Shown here one piece after another: positions 12,301-27,300 of a stretch of 64,000 bases of DNA (its first letter is position 1; the number at the start of each line of letters is the position of its first letter). The position numbers and the translations under genes were made by a program. The notes beneath the pieces are model-generated. The model ran no database searches and was not told the origin of the DNA. It saw nothing but the letters and a program-made list of their open reading frames with translations. The stretch is from Heterohyrax brucei (taxonomy: Eukaryota > Chordata > Mammalia > Hyracoidea > Procaviidae): assembly GCA_028571685.1 (NCBI GenBank), contig CM053141.1, positions 54,992,333 to 55,056,332 on the forward strand, read 5' to 3'.

Positions 12301-15300
12301 TTTTAGAAGACAGCAGCCCCCTCAGTGGACATGGATAAACCAGTCAATGATGGCCAAACTTTTGTGTTTTCAGGGTGGATTTGATTCCTCAAAAAACTCA
12401 AAAGACATATGAAGTCGAATCAGCTTACTGAGGTGACCACCAATACTGGGTTAATGCTATTTTACATCTGTATCCCTAAGAGGGGCTAAGGCTGAAGTTT
12501 CTCACTTATTTCCTGAGAGTAATTAAAAAAAAAAAAATGAGTTTAAAGAACAGTTTAGCTCTGTAATATCTGTAGTGAAACCAGTGTTCAAACTCTCAGA
12601 AAGATTGCCTTAAAGAGTGGCATTCACTCAAACGTTGTAGCTCTTGTAAGGCTGAGGACACATTACAGTTCTCATCAAATGTTTTATGACTGCTCACTTG
12701 GGTCAGTGTGTCCTACTGTGGGGACTTGTGTGTAGCTGTGATGCTGGCAGCTGTGCCCCCAGTACTGAGATGCCAGCAGGCTCACCCAGGGTGGACAGGT
12801 TTCAGCTGAGCTTCCAGACTAAGACAAGGAGGAAGGACCCAGGGATGTGCTATTGAAAAGAATTGACTAATGAAAACCTTACAGACATCAGTGGAACAGT
12901 GCTGGATATCGTGCCACGAGATGAGGCCCCCAGGTTGGAAGGCACACAAAAGCCAACTGGGAAAGAGCTGCCTCCTCAAAGTAGAGTTGACCCTAATGAC
13001 ATGGATGGAGTTAAACTTCTGGTGCCTTCATTTGCTGATATGGCACAACTCTAAAGGAGAAGAAACAGTGTCTTACATCCATTAATAACTGAAACATGGA
13101 ATGTAGAAATATGAATCTAGGAAAACTGGAAATTGTCCTGTATGAAATGGAACTCACAGACACGGGCATCCTAGGCATCAGTGAGCTGGAATGGACTGGT
13201 ACTGGCTGTTCTGAGTCAGACAATCATATGGTCTCCTGTGCTGCGAACGACAACTTGGAAAGAACTGACAGTGCATTCATCATCCAAAGGAACATTTCAA
13301 GATCTGTCCTGAACTGCAAACAAAACGAGGATTCCACAGGCACTGCCGTCAAGTTGCCTGTGGGCATGGTGCAGGACCGGGCCGTGTTCTGTTCTGTTGT
13401 GCATAGCGTTGTTATGACTCACAACTGACCCAGCAGCACGTAACAACGAGAACATATGAGGGGACTGATGAAAACATTATGAAATGGCTTTTCAGTTGAT
13501 TCAAGTTCTTAAGGTGGTAACTGAAATTTTAAAAAAAGAAAGGTTTTCTATATCGTATTGTGGTGTGTTTTTAAAAACAGCAGAATTACTACACTACTTG
13601 CTGCTTTGTAAATAGTTGAGGGTGTCTACAAGGAGGCATTCTGATAAAGTACAAAACCCACTGACCACGGAATTTGAAGAGCTTGGGTGCTAAATTCTCG
13701 GTATCAGTCAGCTAGTCAGTTACCAGATATCTGTGTGTCTCAGACTTTTTTGTTCACAAAATAACGATGTTTTTTCTACCTTTTCACAAGCATATTATAA
13801 AAAGCAAGCATGGTTACATACATTTGAGAGCCCTCCAACTACTAAACACAGAACGAAGGTCAGAGCCCAGTAGCCTCCTGCCTGAGAGGGACTGCTCAGC
13901 CTTTTCTGGTGACACTGGGCTAGTTGACACCACCTTTCTTACCCCTTCTTTCGTGGCAATATGCCAGCCTTCAGGAGATCACTGCCAGCTACTGGGACAA
14001 TGGGAAAAAGCCACAGAACACACTTCTGACCACTGTCACTGTCATCCTTCCCTTCACACCTTCTCTCCTACTTCTAAATTTAAAACAAAAAAGAGATCCA
14101 TTGCTGTTGAGTCAGTTCTGACTCATAGTAACCCTAGAGCACAGACTAGAACTTCCCTATAGGGTTTTGAAGGAGGGGCTGATAGAAATGCACAGCCAAC
14201 CTTTTGGTTAGCAGCCATGTCACTTACCCACTATGCCACTAGGGCTCCACATGTGTGATAAGAGTGAATATTGCTTCTTCTACTTAGTCAGATATACTGG
14301 GGACCATAACTTTTATACATCAATTGCAAATAGGTCACAGACTCCCATCTTGTGCTCATGCATTTATTTGTTCATTTAAGAAAAAATACTAGATATGAAT
14401 TGTGGTGATGATACAGTTACAAACAAAAAAGGCATTACTCCTGGAAACTTAACCACCTTCCAATATAAAACACTGCTGAAGTGCTTTGATAGAGTGTGGA
14501 GAGAATGATTTGATAGTGTTGGCACTAGATCCTCTATGTAAGAGTTATAACATGTGGCTTGGCTGTAACGACCACCTATCAATTTCTATTTATGTCTTTC
14601 AGGTCACAGAGCATTGCTGATGTGTCTGCAGAAGCTTTCTTCACACCTGAAAAAATCACTTTGTTCAGCAAGAATGCTGAGATAATTCTGAAACTCTGTT
14701 TCAGTGCAAAATTTAGACCTACTAAGCAAATCAATCAAGTGGGTAAGTAGATCTGAAATAATCTCTAAGGAGATAGTGTACTTGAAGTTTTAGTCCTGAA
14801 TATAACCTACACTTTGGATCTGTAGACCAAAAGAAATAATCTTTACTTACAACACTTAAATTGCCTTACATTTGTGGTTCCTGGGAATGGATAATTGGTC
14901 ATGAAATGAGAGGTTAGGTCTTCCCACCCATCTGTCAGTTCTGGAGGAACAGGGCAAGTTGTAATGCCTAAGACATCACCATGGGCTCTCCCAGCTCTAT
15001 CCTTCAAGTTCCTCTCACCCAGAGTCTCTTTACTTAAAGCTCATCACGCACAGATTATTCTGGGTTGCAACGAGTATTAATTGAGTTCCATGCATATTGA
15101 CTATGCTACCATCTAGATAAGATGTGTTCACTAAAATTATCGAATATTTGTACCTGTTTACTTCTGAAAACCTTGACCAGTGAAAGCCTGGTGAATAACA
15201 GTAGGACATTGTGTGATATGGGGCCAGACGACGAGCACCTCAGGTTGGGAGGCATCCAAAACCCGACTGGGGACGAGCTACCCCCTCAAAGCAGCACCCA

Positions 15301-18300
15301 TTGTAGTGATGGGAATGGAGTCAAGCTTTTGGGACTAACATTTACTGACATGTCACAACTCAAAAGAGAAAAGCTGGCTGAAAACACCTATTAATAATCA
15401 GAAAGTGGAATCTACTAAGCACGAATCTAGGAATGTTAGAAATTATCAAAAATGAAATGCATAAAGATTGATATCCTAGGCATTAGTGAACTATAGTGAA
15501 CTAGTATTGGCTATTTTGAATCAGATAATCAGATGGTCTACTGAGTTGGAAATGACAAATTGAAGAGAAATGGTGTCACATTCATCATCGAAAAGAGCAT
15601 TTCAAGATGTGTCCTACACTACAGTGCTATCACTGGTAAGAGTATATTATCCATAAACACATAAATAATACCAGTTAATACAACACTGTTGAAAGTTACA
15701 CACCAACCACTAATGCTAAAGATGAAGAAATTGAAGATTTTTATCAACTTTAGTATTCTGAAATTGATCAAATGTACCATCAAGATGCATTGGAAATTAC
15801 TGATAATTGGAATTGTAAATTGGTAATCAGAATATGAAATTTGAAAATGAAGAAGGCTCAGTAATGGGAAAATATGTTATTGGTGATAGAAATGACGCTG
15901 GAGATTGCATGAGAAAATTTGACTGGTTACAAATACTTGTCTTCAACAACAAATGGCAACTTTACACGTGGATCTCACCAGGTGAAATCCATAGGAATGA
16001 AATCTGCTGTGCTGTAGAAAGAGACGATGGAGAAGCCCAAAATCATCAGTAAGAACAAGGCCAGTTGTTGACTATAGAACAAACTATCAAATGCTCACAC
16101 ATAAGTTTACGATGAAGATGAAGAAAATTCAAAAAGTCCATGAGAGCCGAAGTATGACTTTTAATGTATCACACTTGAATTTAGAGAGTATTTCAAAAAC
16201 AAATTTCACTCATTGAACACTAATGACCAGATGAGATTTTAAATGCCATCAAGGTCATCACGCATGAAGAAAGCAAATCTTTAAAAAGACAGGAAAGGAA
16301 GACCAAACTGGATGTCAGAAGAGACTCTTAACTTGTCCTTAAACATAGAGTACCTAAAGCAAAATGAATAAATAATGAAGTAAAAGAGTTGAACAGATGA
16401 TCTCAAAGTGTGGCTGCAGAAAACAAAGTAAAGTAATAAAATGCGCAAAGACGTTGAGTTAGAAAATCAAAGAGAAGAACACAGTCAGCATTTTTTAAGC
16501 GGAAAGAACTAAAGAAAAAAATTCAAGGCTTGAGTGCAATATTGAAGGATTCTGTGGGCAAAACATTGAGTGACACAGGAAGCATCAAAAGAAGATGGAA
16601 AGAATACACAGAGTCACTCTGAAAAACAGAATTGGTTGGCATTCAGTCATTTCAGAAGGTAGCATATGGTTAAGAACTGATGGTACTGAAGGAATAAATC
16701 TAAACTTCACTGAAGGCACTGGCAAAAAGCAGGTCTTCAGAAATTGATGGAATACCATCTGAGATGCTTCAGCAAACAGGTGCAACACTGGAAGAATTCA
16801 TTTGTCTATGCTAAGATTTGAAAGACCTGCCCACTAGCTGGAAGACATCTGTATTTGTGTCCATTCCAAAGAAATGTTACCCAACAGAATGTTGATATTA
16901 TTGAACAATACCATTAATATCAAACACAAATAAAATTTTGCTAAAAGTCACTCAAGAACAGTTGCAGCAAGGAACCGCAGGAAATCCAAGTCTGATTCAG
17001 AAGAGGACACAGAACAAGGAATATCCCTGCTGATATCATATAGATCTTTGCTGAAAGTAGAAAATACCAGAAAGATGTATTTTACTGACTATGTAAAGGC
17101 ATTCCATTCTATGCACCTTAACAAATTATAGATTACATTATGAATAATAGAAATCTCAGAATACTTAATCATGCTCATGGAGAACCTGTATTTAGATCTA
17201 CAGACAGTTGTGCAAACAGAACAGGGGGATCTTATGTGGTTTAAATTCAAGAGAAGTATATGTCACTGTTAACTTCTGTTCGCTATTATTTATTCAAGCC
17301 ATATGGACTCCTGGTGGTGTAGGGGTTCAGAGCTCGACCGCTAGGCCAAAGGTCAGCAGTTCAAATGTATCAGCTGTCACTTGGGGCAGTTCTACTCTGT
17401 CTTGTAGGGTCACTATGAGTCAGAAGAAACTCGGTGGCACCTAACAACAATAGCATGGAGGCAGGGCCAAGCTGGCAGAGTAGTCCGATGCTTTTTGTGG
17501 TCCACCTTACAACAGAGAGCCTCCCCCGCTGAAAAGAATGGATTTATATATGATGGTCTAGGAGCTCTGAACATCAAAAACAAAGTTGAGGAGTTGGACT
17601 GAGCGACAGGGGGAGGGAGAGGCAGTTCAGAAACAGGGAGGAATTATAGACCTCAGCTGGCCAGAACTGGCACCCTGCAGGCTGGGTCACCTGGTGACAG
17701 TGGTGAGGCAAGTAGTGGCACTTGGGCTACATTTTCTACAGCAAGAAGGACTGAATGGAGGAGAGTCTACCCATACCTGCAGAGCCAGTGAAAAGTAGCA
17801 CTCAATCCACAAAAGACGAGTACCTACATCTAACCTACCTCATGGATCAAAAAATACTCCTTTGGGAAAAACTTCCATCTTATTTACCTGCCCCCTCCTC
17901 ACTCTGCACCATCACCAGCAAGCTTCAGAGATTGCTAGGTATCCTGGGCCAGAAGTAGGACTCATCATGTACCCTGAGCCATTATTCAGGCCTTGGGGAG
18001 GGAACAAATCAACAAATGGGAAAAAATGATCTACTGGCTCCCCCAAGCCAGAAACTCAGGGCAAGCATAGCTCCTGTGCCTAGTCATAGGCGTATCGTCT
18101 ATGGGCTTTGAATGCCTTTCACCTCTCTGTCAAACTCTGTGGGCCCGTTTTAACAATGTAGGCCTTCATCAGCGCAATCCAGCAGGCTTCAGGTATACCT
18201 GAAGCTTAACTTCAGCTGTATCAGCTATGTGGTGGAGAAGCTGCTCTGTCATACTCGACACTGCTCTGCCTATTAAGCAGGGTCCTCACCTACCTACAAC

Positions 18301-21300
18301 AGGGCCTGAGTACTGGCAGCTGCAACCCCGCCTCCTAGCCACCCACAATAGGGTCCAAGAATAAACACTGCTTCCCAGTCCTTATGGCCAGCAGCATTGG
18401 GTGGCCATAGTTCGGCTGCAAAACTCACCCACCTGCACACTCTAGGGAAGAGGGACAAACTTGCCTCCCAGACACTCAGGGGCTGCTGTCAGCCCCTTGG
18501 CTTGCTCTGTACTGTGCCTAAACCAGTCACTGCTGCCCATCTAGGACTGTAGGTAAGAGCCTGCATTACACTTGGTGACTAACTGCCTGGGCACCTGAGC
18601 TGAATTCATGCACTAAACAGACACCTGGGCTTACATGTCTCATAATAGATCTAGGTACGTGACAGGATGTTAGCACTTCAGAGACACCAATAATCAAATA
18701 AAATGGTAAAATTAGGACATTTCCAAACAAACAAAAGTTTAGAGAATCTGCCCCTCAAAACTCCAGAATTCAAGAAATACTTAAAGGAACGCTTTGGTTA
18801 GAAAATCAGTAAAATCAGGTAACAATGCAAGACTAGAACACAGGAGAGAGCTCCTAAAATATCATCCCAGGTAGGGAATTCAGAAAACTGAAGAAACTCT
18901 GAAACACTGAAAATAGTGAAACAGAGATGTCAGGATGTAAAATATGGCAATCTTAAAACAAACCTAGAGACTAAAAAAAGTATTCATAGATCTTCCATGT
19001 GGAGGGGAAGTCAAGGTGATATAAAGAAATAAGTGATTTGTTTAAACTTAGAAAAATAGGAGTAAAATATTAAGGTACCCCAGTGGAAACTGACGATCCT
19101 ACACATCAAAATAAACAGCAACAACAACACACAATGTACACATGATTAAGACCTTCTTGTTAATCGCCCTCATGTCAGCTCTGACTCATAATGATCCCAT
19201 GTACGACACACTAAAACATTGCCTGATCCCATGCCATCTTCAGAATCTTGGGTGTGCTGGAGTCCCTTGTTGGGGCTATGGCAATGTCCTCCAAGCTGGG
19301 GGCTCAGTTGTCGTTATACTGGACCATATTCTTTTGTGATCTGTAGAGTTTTCATTGGCTACTTTTTCAAAGTAAATTGCCAGACTCTCTATTATAGTCT
19401 GCGTTGGTCTGGAAGCTCCACCGAAATCTATCCACCAGTATGAAAACCCTGCTTGTATTTGAAATACTGTTGGAATAGCCTCCAGCATCGTAGCAACACA
19501 CAAGCCAACACAGTATGACAAACAGATAGACAGGTAGTGGTGATTTAGAACTCCTTCTTTCCACTTGCTGCTTTTTTATGAATCCTACTCTTCCTCAGAT
19601 GCATTTAGGCTCTGAAAGTTTCTTCAAAACCCTGTAATTGTCTCAGATACTTCACTAAGTGACAAACAGACTAATTTTAAAGGTCAAGAAGTACAGAGGA
19701 TGGATATTTGCCATGACTCATAGCCAAGGAAAGAAGAGAACACAAAACAAGTTACATTCCCATGTAGGCATACTTTTCATATTTTCTTACTTTTCAATAT
19801 CTATCTAGTTTCTTTCCAGGAGTTCAAACATTGCCTCAATTTTGAATAGTGTATCTCACAGAATCGAATTGCGTCCCATTCATTGTAATAGTCAGGATCC
19901 AAACCCACTGCCACTGTGTCAATTCTGACTCATAGCAACTCTGTAGGACAGAATAAAACTGCTCCACAGAGTTTCCAAGGAGCACCTGGATTTGAACTGC
20001 CCACTTTTTGGTTTCCCATGATAGCTGAGTCCAAAAACCTCGCTGTGTAAATATTGAGTGACTGGTTGGTCTAAAAGATTAACTTGGAAAATACGTTAGT
20101 GTTTAGAGATGGCTGACTGGTTGGTACTCCCGGCCCTGAAGTCTGCAGGGTCCAGCATGTCTCCTATTTTTTGCCTGTTTCTGTTGCCTTGCACTCAGAG
20201 GGTCTTTCTACCTTCAGAGAACTTTCCTCCCGTTGGCTCACCTTGTAGGATCTCTGGGTTTCTTGCTGCTGTGTGCCCTTCCCGTTGAATCCTTCTCCTC
20301 AATAACTTCAGGTTCATACAGAGAAGCCCGTCCTGATTACCTGTCAGTTAATGGCTTGGCAGTGATAGTATGGGAATTATGAATCCTATCTTCACAACTT
20401 TGAAAAGCCAAAAGCCAAGTGCCGTCGAGTCGGAGCCAACTCATGGTGACCCCATGTGCTCTCTTTTTTATTGCATCAGATGAGCATTCCAGTTTAAAGC
20501 CAATGACATAAAATATTTTGCCTATGAGATTGTGTATATCTTTTAACAAGCTGTGTGAAAAAAATCAAGAATTGCTTTCATGTGTACTAACTTTGTTCTA
20601 GCTAGTCACCTCCTTGCCATTATTTTTCCTATACATCATTTTCGCTATTTATTTTTAGCTCATTTGATCTTCTTATATTTTATCCTTCTTGGTAAGCCTC
20701 ATTAAGACACTGGAGCAAGAAGAGTTAGACAATATAACAAATATTTTAAAGGTAACATGGAATTAATATTTTTGGAAGTGTGCTCAACCTTTAACCATAA
20801 ATAAACTAACCCCAAGTAAAGCAGTTGATACTATGAATAGCATTAGGTCGTCTCTCTCAATCTGGGGCTTGCTCCCAGCTGACTTTTGTGAAGTTTGGAG
20901 AAATTGGCTACTCACATCATTCCTTACCGCCTTTTTTGTTTGGTTTGGTTTGTTTTCATTTTCACTTCCCCTTGCTGGCATTATTATCTTCATTTTACAG
21001 ATGAAGAAATAGGGATTCTAAAAAATTAAGCAAAGGGCCCAGACTGACACAGCTCTCAAAGGAAGGAATTAGGATTCAAGCTGAGTTTGTTGGATTCAAA
21101 CCTTATTGTTAGTTTCCCATAACCTGTCTCCACGTTAGCCTCTAGAGTATGCCTAACACTGAGCATGTCCACTGAGACTATCTCAGTTAATGTTTGCAAT
21201 AATGATTAAGCCTACCAACTACATGGAGATGGAAAGAGCATGGGATTTGGTGCAAAAATACCTAAATATGATTTCTGACCTTTCCCTACCTATATGAATT

Positions 21301-24300
21301 TAGACAGTATTTTTTTTAACACCTTTTATTCTGATTCATTGTAGGAAAAATAGAAAATAATATCCACATTCTCTTCCCAGGGTTATTATAAAATTTGTGT
21401 AAGATAAGTTGTTCAAATATGGCCTCTCTTAGATACTCAGTAGCTCTTTGTTTCCTTTCTTTATTCCCATATAATAGATGTTGAAACGGATGCTTTAGGG
21501 AGTAAGGAACTTGCCCAATTAGCAGATTTCCAATGGCAAGGTCACATTTTTCCATTGCCCCAAATTAAAAATCTTCCAATTCTGTTTCTTTGCATCCAGA
21601 GTCCCCTAAGTCACATCAGAGCTAGAAACACAAATGTTATATGGTCCTAGCCGTGGTTCACAATCCACCAATGGACAGACTGTTTTTGTATTTTCTTGAA
21701 GTCAGAGACACTGCTCAACAAGATATGATAAAATAGGAATGCATTTTCTCTAAAAGTTCATCTGTAATTATTTTCTATATGATTTTCGTCATAGCTATTA
21801 CATATAACATCACCCTGGATGCAGATCGATTTTCATCCAGAGTGACTTCCAGGGGATTATTTAAAGAAAATAATGAAAGGTTCCTGCAAAAGAATATGGT
21901 AGTCAATCAAGTCCAGAACTGCTCTGAGCACATCATCCACATACAGGTGAGGCCCCAGAATCATTCCTTTTCACCTCTTCTTCCTGGGTGAAGTATAATG
22001 AATGACAAAAGGAGAAAAAATGAGGCTTACAGGTTAGCCATTCTAATTAATTCTAATTATGGCTTTCTTACCTAATTCCCAGAATGGGAAAAATACTTCC
22101 TTTATGTTTATGATTAATTTGTTACATAGTTTAGAAGCATCAAATTTTATTTGTGGTTGCAACTGAAAGCATTAGAAAGAAAATTCTTACAGAAATTTGT
22201 GCTTCCTTAAGTGTTTCATGGAGAGGTCTTTCACATAACAATAAATTTTATTTTGGCATTTTCCTACTATGGAAAATTTTAACTCGTTTTTAAGCTACCA
22301 GAAAGGACAATTCCAGCTGTGGTTTGCACTACTGGATTTAAAGTGATACAGGTAAAGGAGGAGCCCTGGTGATGAAACGGTTAAGAGCTTGGATGCTAAC
22401 CAAAAGGTTAGCAGTCAGAATCCAGCATCTGCCTGTTGGGAACTCTTGAAGGCCAGTTCTGCTCTGTCCTACAGAGTCACTATGAGTCAAAATCAACTCT
22501 ATGACAAGGGTGAAATGATGAGGGGTTATGTGATAGAAATTATTTATTCTAATCTTATGATATAATTACTGTAATTCACGTGATGTTTTAAACTTTCCCA
22601 AGTATGAAAAAAGTTTCTCAGGAGAAAACTTCCACAGGAAATAGTCTTTGTAAATTACATGAAAATTTCCCCTGGAAACCCACATAATGGAATGTAAACA
22701 TATAGTTTAGAAACAGCTGTTGAAGTAGTCCCCTTGAATTTTAGCACTGTGGTTCTCAGAGATTTAAGTGAATAAGAGTTGCCAGGGAAACCTTTATAAA
22801 ATGCACACTCTGGGCCCCTATCACCAGAAATTTGGGTTAGAAAGTTAGAGGTGGGTCCAAAAAATAAGCATGCTTATGAGGCACATCCAGAAAATTCTAA
22901 GGTAGATATTACAGACATCATACTTCAAGAAATGCTATCATAAGAGTTGGAAATGGTTAGGTGTTTGTTGAGAAATTTGAAGGTTTCTTATTTGTGAAGG
23001 CCTAGGCTATTTTTTGTCAGTTAAATGCTACTTATCCATATTCTCTAAAGGGAATGAAGTTGCTTCCGATCTTTCCTGTTCTTGTGCTGACTGGCAGGTC
23101 AGATTACACGTGTAACCATTTGTGGGAGAAAGGAAGACAATGAATACTGTTTTTCTTTAAGCAAACAACAGCAACAAAAGCCAAATTGTATTCTTTCTCA
23201 CGTGTGTAAGGATCACTGGTGAGGCTGTGCTTAAGTGCTCAGTTGCTAACTGAAAGGTGGATTCTGACTATGGAGGGTGATCTACTCTTCCATTACCCAA
23301 TGGCCAGACCTGGGCACCTTTCCTTCCAGGTCCCAAATCTTCCCTTTCAAATTTTGGCCAGGACACCTAAGGTTTTGCAGTAGCAATTGGGAGGACATGG
23401 CCACCAACCCAAGAGCTACGGATCTCTAGAGCATTAAAGATAGACACAAGTGGTTTGAGCTTGTCTACTAATAAAGAATGACAGTTTGAACCCATTCAAC
23501 AGTACCTCAAAGGAAAGGTCTGGAGATCTGTTTCCATAAGAATTAAAGCCAAGAAAACAGTGTTGGCAGGAGTTAGAATCAACTCAATGGCAACAGGTTT
23601 GTTTCTTTTTTTTTTTTTTGGTTTTTAAGTGCATAGAAACTGGACACATCTTCTAAATGTTTGTAATCAATTGTGTACGTATAATGACATTATTGATAAG
23701 CTTATCTAAAAATGCTGCTTCAGATTTTATTACTGAACATTCTTTAATTTTCTCATTAGTAGAAATATTAAAAACAGAACTAGGACAGAAAAGATGAAAC
23801 AAGATTCTTGGTAACTCAAGTCGTGTATTCTACGTAATCAAGAGCTGAGTGTAAACACATTGATGATTATTTTCTTATTTAAATTGGCTGTGTCCTTCTA
23901 AATTGACTCTGTGTATGTGTGTGTGCTTACACAATATGTACCTGTATGTTTAGGAGCCCTCTGATATTGTTAACCCTTTGAATCTGCGTGTCAATGTCAG
24001 TCTGGAGAACCCTGGCACCAGTCCTACCCTTGAAGCCTACTCTGAGATGGCCAAGGTCTTCAGTGTAAGTGTGACTTCCCTTTCCAGGTTTTATATGAGC
24101 TCACAATGTGTCATCCACACTGCAGTAGTACTGCAAAGACACTTAATGAGGTAGTCTTTGAATTTTTAGTTTTCTAAATGAAATATATTGACATATGCAA
24201 AAAGTTCATCAGAAAGTAAATTCCATGAAAGTGGGGGAACCCCTAGAGCAGTACTTGGGCCAGTGAATGTGTTTGTGAAGTATACATTTAATGAATTAAT

Positions 24301-27300
24301 AATGATGAAGCAAACACCTTGTGCTCACCACCAACTTAAAAAATATAAAACATGACCAATGTCCGTGTGCCGTCCCTGTCGTGGTATCCACGTTCACACT
24401 CCTCCCTCTCTAGAAAAGCTCTTCTGGGCTTTGTATTTACCATTCCTCTACTCTTCTGTGTGGCACTGACATACATGTAAGTATTCCTAAAATGCAGTTT
24501 GGGTTTGCATGTTTTTAAACGTGACATAAATGAACTCATACTCGATACATTCTCCTGCAACTAGCCCTTTTTACCCAACAGCTAATGTACAGTTTTTCAG
24601 TTGTTGTGTTTCCTTTCTTGTAGATTCCTTTCTATAGAGATTGTGGTGATGATGCACTGTGCATCTCTGATCTGGTTCTCAATGTTCAACAGCTGCCAGC
24701 TGATCAGTAAGTTTCATTGTCAAGTTCACTGCAACGGAGAACTAAAAGACACTCGAGGTTACCACATTCAAATGAATGTTTATGGAGATCTTTTCTACAA
24801 AAGAGGCATTCATAACTAGTAAAGACCTCTGTAAATTTAATTTCAGTTTCCACCATGCAGATGGGAGTCAAACAGTAAAAAATATAAAACCATTTGGACT
24901 TGATGGTTCCTTTCACTGCCACTTAATTAAAAGTAACAGGAAAGAACATATAATACCACTTATTTATTGTCTGGAGCTCTGGTGGCACAGTGGTTAAGAG
25001 CTACAAAGAGCCACAGCTGCTCACCGAAAAGGTCAGCAGTTCAAATCCACCATCTGCTCCTTGGAAACTGTGGGGCAGTTCTGCTGTCTCCTATAGAGTC
25101 GCTGTGAGTTGGAATTGACAACAACGGGTTTGTGTTTTGGTTGTTGTCATCAGTATATTTTTAATAAGAAACAGTTTAATATTCAGTGATTTTCGGAATA
25201 TTTCAAATAATTCTAAAAGGTTCATTTTTAAGTGAATGAGGTTTCTGAATATTGGCCTTTTCTAACGTTAATGACTTTTTTTCCTTTTTGTCCTTCTTAT
25301 TTTTAATAGAAAACAACCCTTTATTGTCAGCAACCAACACAAAAGGTTGACATTTTCAGTAACACTGAAAAACAAAAAAGAGAGTGCATACAACACAAGA
25401 ATCATTGCAAGTTTTTCAGAAAATCTGTTTTTTGCTTCCTCCTCTATGCCGGTACGTACGTGGTTGTCATCGCTGTGTGCCCTGCTTTTTGTCAAGTTCT
25501 GTCTTCCTGCTACTGAAACCTCCATGCCCTCTGCATTGTCTGAAGCAGCAGCTTAACCCTCATTGTTAAAAGTCCTAACTCTGTGGCTGTCATCTAGTTA
25601 AACCACACAAGAAAACACGTCCTGGCTCCAAATCTACAGCAGTTGAACTTCATGGCGCGGGTCAGTTTTTCCTTTACCCCAGTTGCCAGACACTCCAGTA
25701 ACCTCCCTCAGTTGGCCTGCTGTTGCTGTGGTGCACACAGATGCTATGGCCTGCACTTGCTCAGCAGTACTCGAGTCCTCAGCTTAGCGCCAGCTTTCCA
25801 AGCACAGGGCTGTCTGCTGCCAAGCTGCAGCATTCCAGCAAAACCATTTCATCACGTTGATTTGATCACTATACCAGGAACACACTTGACCATGAATAGC
25901 CCCAGCCCCACCTCTGCCACTTGCAATACAGGGAAAAAAGAAGGGAAAGTGGGAATTTTACCCACTTGATAAAAAGATAATAGTTTCATCGAAAGTTGTT
26001 ATGAACTTAATAACAATTTAGACTTTAGAGTTTAAATTGTGTGTCACATGGCAACTTCCCACTTTGAGGGAAAAAAAAGGAGGAAAACTAAGATTTCAAC
26101 ATGATTTAAAATATGGATGAATAACATATGGTTTTATTTTCTGCTCTTGAAAATACAAATGTCAAATATATTGAGAGAAAAGCAAACACTGGAGTCAGCA
26201 TTTCTGAATATTGGATTCAAGCTATGTTTGTGCTTCTGAAGTATCAAAGCTATGTGTTCCTTCTGGGAAAATACTCCGTATTTGACCTCTTGGGTTTGTT
26301 GGGTATCCTGTTTATTTTTAGGGTTAGTAATAAAAACAGTATAGTAACCAAATGGACAAAACTCACTTTAGAGTGTTGGGGGGACAATAAATTATTTCGA
26401 TGTGAGACAGCTTTCCTATAAAGATGTCTGGGCTTTATGTATCTTTCAGTATGTATATGCAAACACACACACACACACACAAAACACACACACGCACATT
26501 ATATACTAATTGATCATTGCTGTGTTCTTAATCTTGTTCAGGTTGATGGGACAGAAGTCACATGCCAGGCTGAGTCATCTCAAAAATCTGTTACCTGTAA
26601 CGTAGGCTACCCTGCTTTAAAGAGAGAACAACAGGTATGACTGGCATTTCATCCTCCAATTTATGGTCTGCCTCCTTGGTGCCAGTATAAACTCACCAAC
26701 CTAACATCTTCATTAAGAACCATTATGTGATAAGCATCACAAGAATACTGGCTGCACATCTAGAGGAAATGATTTAATAGCTGAGTATTTTCTATAAGTA
26801 ATTAATAAAAGTGGGATTCCCCCTACACTCACACACACAATCCTGACATGCAATTGATTCCATAAATCACACAAGATCTGGAGAGCTCCTTTTCCTGAAT
26901 ACATTGATCAATGCACTGTATATCTGTTAACCCTTGGTAAGCAAGTTTTAAATCAGCACCAAAGCTTTCAGACTCAGGTGTGTGTATGTGCCTCTGAGGA
27001 CTTGTAGGTGTCACTTGAAAGTTAAGACCTCCTAATCTGATTCTTCAGTTGGGACACACTAAAACAAGGTGCTAAATAAATAAAGATATTATACACATTT
27101 GAAAGCTTAAGGTATGTCAAATTCAGAATCAAATGAGAGTGAGTTTACATTTGTGGTGATTTTTCTTTATGTTGGGATGAATCATCATAGATTGATAAAC
27201 CTTTATTTCGTATATAGGTGACTTTTACTGTTAACTTCGATGTCAATCTTCAAAACCCTCAGAATCAGGCATCTGTCAGTTTCCAAGCCTTGAGGTAAAC

